33,244 bases of DNA. Origin: Bacillota bacterium (GTDB lineage: Bacteria; Bacillota; DTU030; DUMP01). Below are positions 30,280 to 33,244 of this stretch, one piece after another. How positions within the stretch are numbered: position 1 is the stretch's first letter; each line of letters begins with the position of its first letter. Made by a program: the position numbers and the translations under genes. The stretch is from positions 1-33,244 of the forward strand of contig JAAZKX010000061.1 in assembly GCA_012799605.1 (NCBI GenBank), in the 5' to 3' direction. The notes below the pieces were generated by a model, which was given only the letters and a program-made list of their open reading frames with translations, ran no database searches and was not told where the DNA came from.

Positions 30280-31704
30280 CTACACTTCCGATTGCCAAAA
30301 TACTTTATAGGCTTTATAGGCAGCGTAAATATCTGCCTTGCTAGCTAATTCAAACGGGGAGTGCATACTAAGAATTGGTACCCCAGCATCGAGAACATCC
30401 ATACCCAGATCGGCTAAAAACTGGGCAATAGTGCCTCCCCCTCCCTCGTCAACCTTGCCTAAATCACCAGTCTGCCAAGGAATATCATGTTTGTTAAGTA
30501 ATGTACGCACCTGGCCCATGAATTCTGCACTAGCCTCACTAGCCCCGCTTTTGCCGCGCCCGCCAGTATATTTGGTTAGACTGATACCATAACCTAAACG
30601 GGCCGCATTTCGCTTGTCGCTCACCTGAGGGTAAGAAGGATCCATGGCGGCATTTACATCAGCCGACAAAGCCTCAGCCCTGGCCAGCGCCTGCCGCACT
30701 TTTAGTTCTGGGGTCACAACATCTGTCCGGTTTATTAATTCGGCTACTACATTTGCCAAGAACTGCGAACGAGCCCCGGTGTTGCCCATGCTCCCTACCT
30801 CTTCCCGGTCGGCAAAAAAACAAATAGCCGTATGCTTTGGCAGCGTTAGGTCGAAAAAACCACGAAGCGAAGCGTACACACATACCCGGTCATCCTGACC
30901 ATAGCCTCCAACTAAACTACGATCAAACCCGACATCTCTGGCAGCACCGGCAGGTACCGCCACTAAATCCGCACTTACTAGATCCTCTTCGGTAAAACCG
31001 TAAGTATCATAAAGCAGCTTAAGAACAGCTAATTTCACCCGTTCTTTCAGATCATTATTTTTCGGATAAGGCAGGTTTCCAACAATTACATTGAGAGCCT
31101 CCCCAGCCACAGCGTCTTTTGCTTTTTTACCTAATTGTTCTGAAGCCAAATGAGGCAGAAGATCACTGATACAAAATACTGGATCCTCAGGGCCTTCGCC
31201 TATACATATATCAATGCTTTGACCATTCGCTAACACAACGACCCCGTGCAGCGCTAAGGGTTGTACTGGCCACTGATACTTTTTAATACCGCCATAATAT
31301 TGGGTTTTAAACAAAGCCAACCCCTCGTCCTCGTATAGGGGCCGGGCCTTAAGATCAAGCCGCGGCGAGTCTATATGAGAGCCCACCAGACGAAAACCTT
31401 CACAAATTGGTTTCCGGCCTAGGATTACCAGGGCAGAGCTTCTTCCCCGATTATCGAAATATAGTTTGGCCCCAGGGTTAAGGCTGGAAATCTCATCCAA
31501 AGTCACAAAACCCCTATCTTTAGCTTCAGCGATAATATACTTATTGGTTTCGCGTTCAGTCTTAGCCCTAGACAAGAATTTCTTATAACCATCAGCGAAA
31601 TTAAAGATCTTTTCCCGTTGATCTTCACCCCAACGCTCCCAGGCTGATTCCGTTTTAAATGCAAGCTGGTCCAAAAGTTTTTCGGCCTCATTGTTTTCCT
31701 TCAC
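30280..31704 (-). CDS. M18 family zinc aminopeptidase
   Basis: This 474-residue protein matches aminopeptidase I (M18). Metal-site motifs are VGSHIDSPRLDLKARPL, GGYGQDDRVCVYASL, FADREEVGSMGNTGARS and a late His in SMHSPFELASKAD. It removes N-terminal residues, often acidic or aliphatic, from peptides in the cytosol. I start it at GTG 31704 (VKENNEAEK), eight bases after AAGGAGG. A TTG at 31722 would lie ahead of that ribosome site and is rejected. It follows the TtcA-like gene by 38 bases and is probably cotranscribed. Confidence 0.94.
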   Translation of the reverse strand: MKENNEAEKLLDQLAFKTESAWERWGEDQREKIFNFADGYKKFLSRAKTERETNKYIIAEAKDRGFVTLDEISSLNPGAKLYFDNRGRSSALVILGRKPICEGFRLVGSHIDSPRLDLKARPLYEDEGLALFKTQYYGGIKKYQWPVQPLALHGVVVLANGQSIDICIGEGPEDPVFCISDLLPHLASEQLGKKAKDAVAGEALNVIVGNLPYPKNNDLKERVKLAVLKLLYDTYGFTEEDLVSADLVAVPAGAARDVGFDRSLVGGYGQDDRVCVYASLRGFFDLTLPKHTAICFFADREEVGSMGNTGARSQFLANVVAELINRTDVVTPELKVRQALARAEALSADVNAAMDPSYPQVSDKRNAARLGYGISLTKYTGGRGKSGASEASAEFMGQVRTLLNKHDIPWQTGDLGKVDEGGGGTIAQFLADLGMDVLDAGVPILSMHSPFELASKADIYAAYKAYKVFWQSEV

Positions 31705-31742
31705 AGCAAAATCCTCCTTCAAAATTTTAACTATAGTGGGCG

Positions 31743-32474
31743 CTATCTAGCGTAACCCCAAGTAACCGGCGGTATGTTACTTTCCCAAGCATTGAGAAAA
31801 CGCTGCCGCCAATCGGGGAACCGCTGGCTTAACTTGCCCATCAGCAATTCCATTTCCGCCCGCTTACTAACGCCAACGCTCGGGCAGCAGCTTGCACATA
31901 CCGGGAGCCGATCACGCTTTACAACCTCGATAATCGTCGATTCGGGTATATAAACCAACGGCCTTATCAGTTCAAGGCCGCTCCGGCTTAAACTGGTCCG
32001 GGGACGAAATGTTGCCAAACGACCAGTGTAAAAAAAGTTTATCAATAATGTAGCTAAAACATCATCTAAATGGTGCCCCAACGCTACTTTGTTGCAGTTA
32101 AGATCTAAGGCGGCATTGTTTAAGGCCCCACGTCGCATATGAGAGCAAAGCGAACATGGATTATTCTCCTGCCTGACATCGTGAACAATTGTGCCAATAT
32201 GGGTCTTAATCTCGGTCAGTTCCAGCTGTTTTGAGTGGCAAAACTTTTTCAGTAAAGTTGTGTCCTCACGCCAGCCCAAATCGACCCGTATAGGAAATAA
32301 CTGCACTTCCCGAAATGATTGTTTGCACAACCAGTCGAGGGTATGTAGCAAAAATAGGCTGTCTTTTCCCCCCGAAACAGCAACAGCTATGCGATCACCG
32401 TAATCTAGCAGCCCATATCGGTGTATGGCCTGTTTAATTTTAGCCAAAAACAGCTTTTCATCCCCGGGCTTCAC
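31743..32474 (-). CDS. TtcA-family tRNA sulfur-transfer protein
   Basis: This 243-residue adenine-nucleotide alpha-hydrolase has the PP-loop AVAVSGGKDSLFLLHTLDWL. It has cysteine pair CSLC in NPCSLCSHMRRGALNNAA, then VALGHHLDDVLATLLINFFY and a further Cys cluster PVCASCCPS. In TtcA three cysteines bind a [4Fe-4S] cluster used to thiolate C32 of tRNA. Clostridial relatives may act at other sites. The start is a GTG at 32474, seven bases after GGGG. It lies 24 bases after the ogt gene. Confidence 0.85.
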   Translation of the reverse strand: MKPGDEKLFLAKIKQAIHRYGLLDYGDRIAVAVSGGKDSLFLLHTLDWLCKQSFREVQLFPIRVDLGWREDTTLLKKFCHSKQLELTEIKTHIGTIVHDVRQENNPCSLCSHMRRGALNNAALDLNCNKVALGHHLDDVLATLLINFFYTGRLATFRPRTSLSRSGLELIRPLVYIPESTIIEVVKRDRLPVCASCCPSVGVSKRAEMELLMGKLSQRFPDWRQRFLNAWESNIPPVTWGYAR

Positions 32475-32498
32475 CTCTATTCCCCTTTCGACCCTGCT

Positions 32499-33005
32499 TT
32501 AATCAACTTTTGCTCCTTCAAGCTGCAATAACCAACGTTTTAATTCCTTACCCCCGCCGTAATGACCCAACGAACCATCTGCCCGTAACACGCGGTGGCA
32601 GGGTACAAAAATAGGAAGCGGATTCGTCCGCATGGCACCGCCTACAGCTCTGGCTGCACGTGTATGCCCGGCTACTGCCGCTAAAGCACCATAAGTAGTA
32701 GTAGATCCATAAGATATAGCCAAAAGTTTAGTCCAAACCTTAGTTTGAAACGGGGTCCCTTTAAGATCCAAAGGAATCGTAAATGATCGCCGGTCACCAG
32801 CCAAATATTCATTAAGCTGTTTAGCGGCTTGAGCCAAAAGAGGAAACTCCGGCAACCAAGTTATCTCCTGTTGGGGAAAGTGAACAGCCAGCCAGCTTCC
32901 CATATCGCTCATATTGCGGTAAATGCTAAAATAACATAGGCCACGCTCAGAGCCAACAATTTTCCCTTGACCCAGGATTGTCGTTACCTTTGCCCCCATC
33001 AGCAT
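32499..33005 (-). CDS. ogt: Methylated-DNA--protein-cysteine methyltransferase (Ogt type)
   Basis: This 168-residue protein has the alkyl-acceptor motif PCHR (Cys136) in NPLPIFVPCHRVLRADGSLG, the preceding RAVGGAMRTNP and the DNA-binding segment TPFQTKVWTKLLAISYGSTT. It transfers alkyl groups from O6-guanine in DNA to its own cysteine in a single-use repair. The ATG at 33005 has GGGGGA six bases ahead; a second ATG two codons on is possible. The N-terminal domain is short, as in Ogt rather than Ada. Confidence 0.94.
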   Translation of the reverse strand: MLMGAKVTTILGQGKIVGSERGLCYFSIYRNMSDMGSWLAVHFPQQEITWLPEFPLLAQAAKQLNEYLAGDRRSFTIPLDLKGTPFQTKVWTKLLAISYGSTTTYGALAAVAGHTRAARAVGGAMRTNPLPIFVPCHRVLRADGSLGHYGGGKELKRWLLQLEGAKVD

Positions 33006-33072
33006 TTGCTATCCCCCATTTACCTCCCGGATGTGTACTTATGATCGCCGACGTCGCCGGTTCCGTCCAGCT

Positions 33073-33095
33073 AAAAAAAATAGCCCCAAGGGCAT
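33073..33095 (-). terminator. Probable terminator after tRNA-Cys
   Basis: On the minus strand GCCC and GGGC pair around a short loop, followed by TATTTTTTTT. The stem is only four pairs, but the T-run is long and the position fits. Confidence 0.55.
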
Positions 33096-33099
33096 ATAA

Positions 33100-33175
33100 T
33101 GGAGGTGCGGGCCGGATTCGAACCGGCGAATAGTGGTTTTGCAGACCACGGCGTTAGCCTCTTCGCCACCGCACC
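33100..33175 (-). tRNA. tRNA-Cys (anticodon GCA)
   Basis: Cloverleaf on the minus strand: acceptor GGTGCGG/CCGCACC, D-arm TGGCGAAGAGGCTAACGCC, anticodon stem GTGGT/ACCAC around CTGCAAA (anticodon GCA), TpsiC arm GCCGGTTCGAATCCGGC, discriminator T and encoded CCA (33102-33100). Confidence 0.97.
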
Positions 33176-33189
33176 CTCTATTTGTTCAT

Positions 33190-33218
33190 ATTATAACATG
33201 GTTGGTTTGCGACCGCAA
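33190..33218 (-). promoter_or_regulatory. Sigma-A promoter of tRNA-Cys
   Basis: TTGCGG (33218-33213), 17 bases, TATAAT (33195-33190) on the minus strand, 14 bases before the mature 5' end. Confidence 0.82.
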
Positions 33219-33244
33219 GTTTTTTGATGCAGTCGTGCTAAAAC

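Noticed and set aside
30338-30898. Plus-strand frames opposite the M18 gene
   Set aside because: They mirror the M18 coding frame, have no ribosome sites and show no recognisable family.
1-33244. Mobile elements, CRISPR, prophage
   Set aside because: No spaced direct-repeat array, transposase, phage structural gene or terminal repeats were seen; xerD has conserved housekeeping context.

Overview
The window is an ordinary-looking chromosomal segment of an endospore-forming, probably anaerobic Bacillota (class Clostridia). The evidence is the spore genes (spoIIA-sigF, spoVAC/AD/AE, spmA/spmB, spoIIM, ytfJ, dacF), T-box leaders on tRNA-synthetase genes, strong GGAGG ribosome sites with many TTG/GTG starts, and an oxygen-sensitive acyl-CoA dehydratase-activase module. 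The genus cannot be read from the sequence. I see no prophage, insertion sequence, CRISPR array or replication origin.

Layout. Positions 1-26,013 are almost entirely on the minus strand. Transcription there runs from high to low coordinates. (a) A Nudix hydrolase starts a run of spoIIM, xerD, deoB, purine nucleoside phosphorylase and dacF. (b) After a terminator, a sigma-H-like promoter starts spoIIAA-spoIIAB-sigF. (c) After a palindrome, a terminator and a sigma-G-like promoter come a dodecin-like gene, spoVAC-AD-AE, and a three-gene DUF2229 / HgdB-like / activase module. (d) A housekeeping stretch follows: site-2 protease, trpS, scpA, scpB, DUF2953, ytfJ, spmA, spmB, rluB, cmk, plsC. (e) Then come tRNA-Val, a DUF445 membrane protein, T-box-thrS, leader-infC-rpmI-rplT, an rRNA methyltransferase, a 29-residue YqzL-like gene, and T-box-pheS, which is cut by the window edge.

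Positions 26,202-30,279 are on the plus strand. They hold a possible decayed small gene, two tandem NSS/SNF sodium symporters and cobO. From 30,280 to the end the strand is minus again: M18 aminopeptidase, TtcA-like tRNA thiolation protein, O6-alkylguanine-DNA methyltransferase and tRNA-Cys.

How the genes work together. The spoIIA operon makes the first forespore sigma factor. The adjacent spoVA operon, apparently read by the next forespore sigma factor, makes the dipicolinic acid channel. spmA/B, dacF, ytfJ and spoIIM serve core dehydration, cortex, germination and engulfment. Translation genes are controlled by two T-boxes and by an attenuator-like leader ahead of infC-rpmI-rplT with its non-canonical ATT start.

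The parts most worth a second look are regulatory. A sigma-G-like promoter has its predicted start inside the loop of a terminator. spoVAC has an abnormal start that looks frameshifted or CTG-initiated. The dodecin lacks both flavin-contact residues. The activase trio sits directly behind spoVA. Several very small ORFs lie between the main genes. I did not find a clear, wholly new system.
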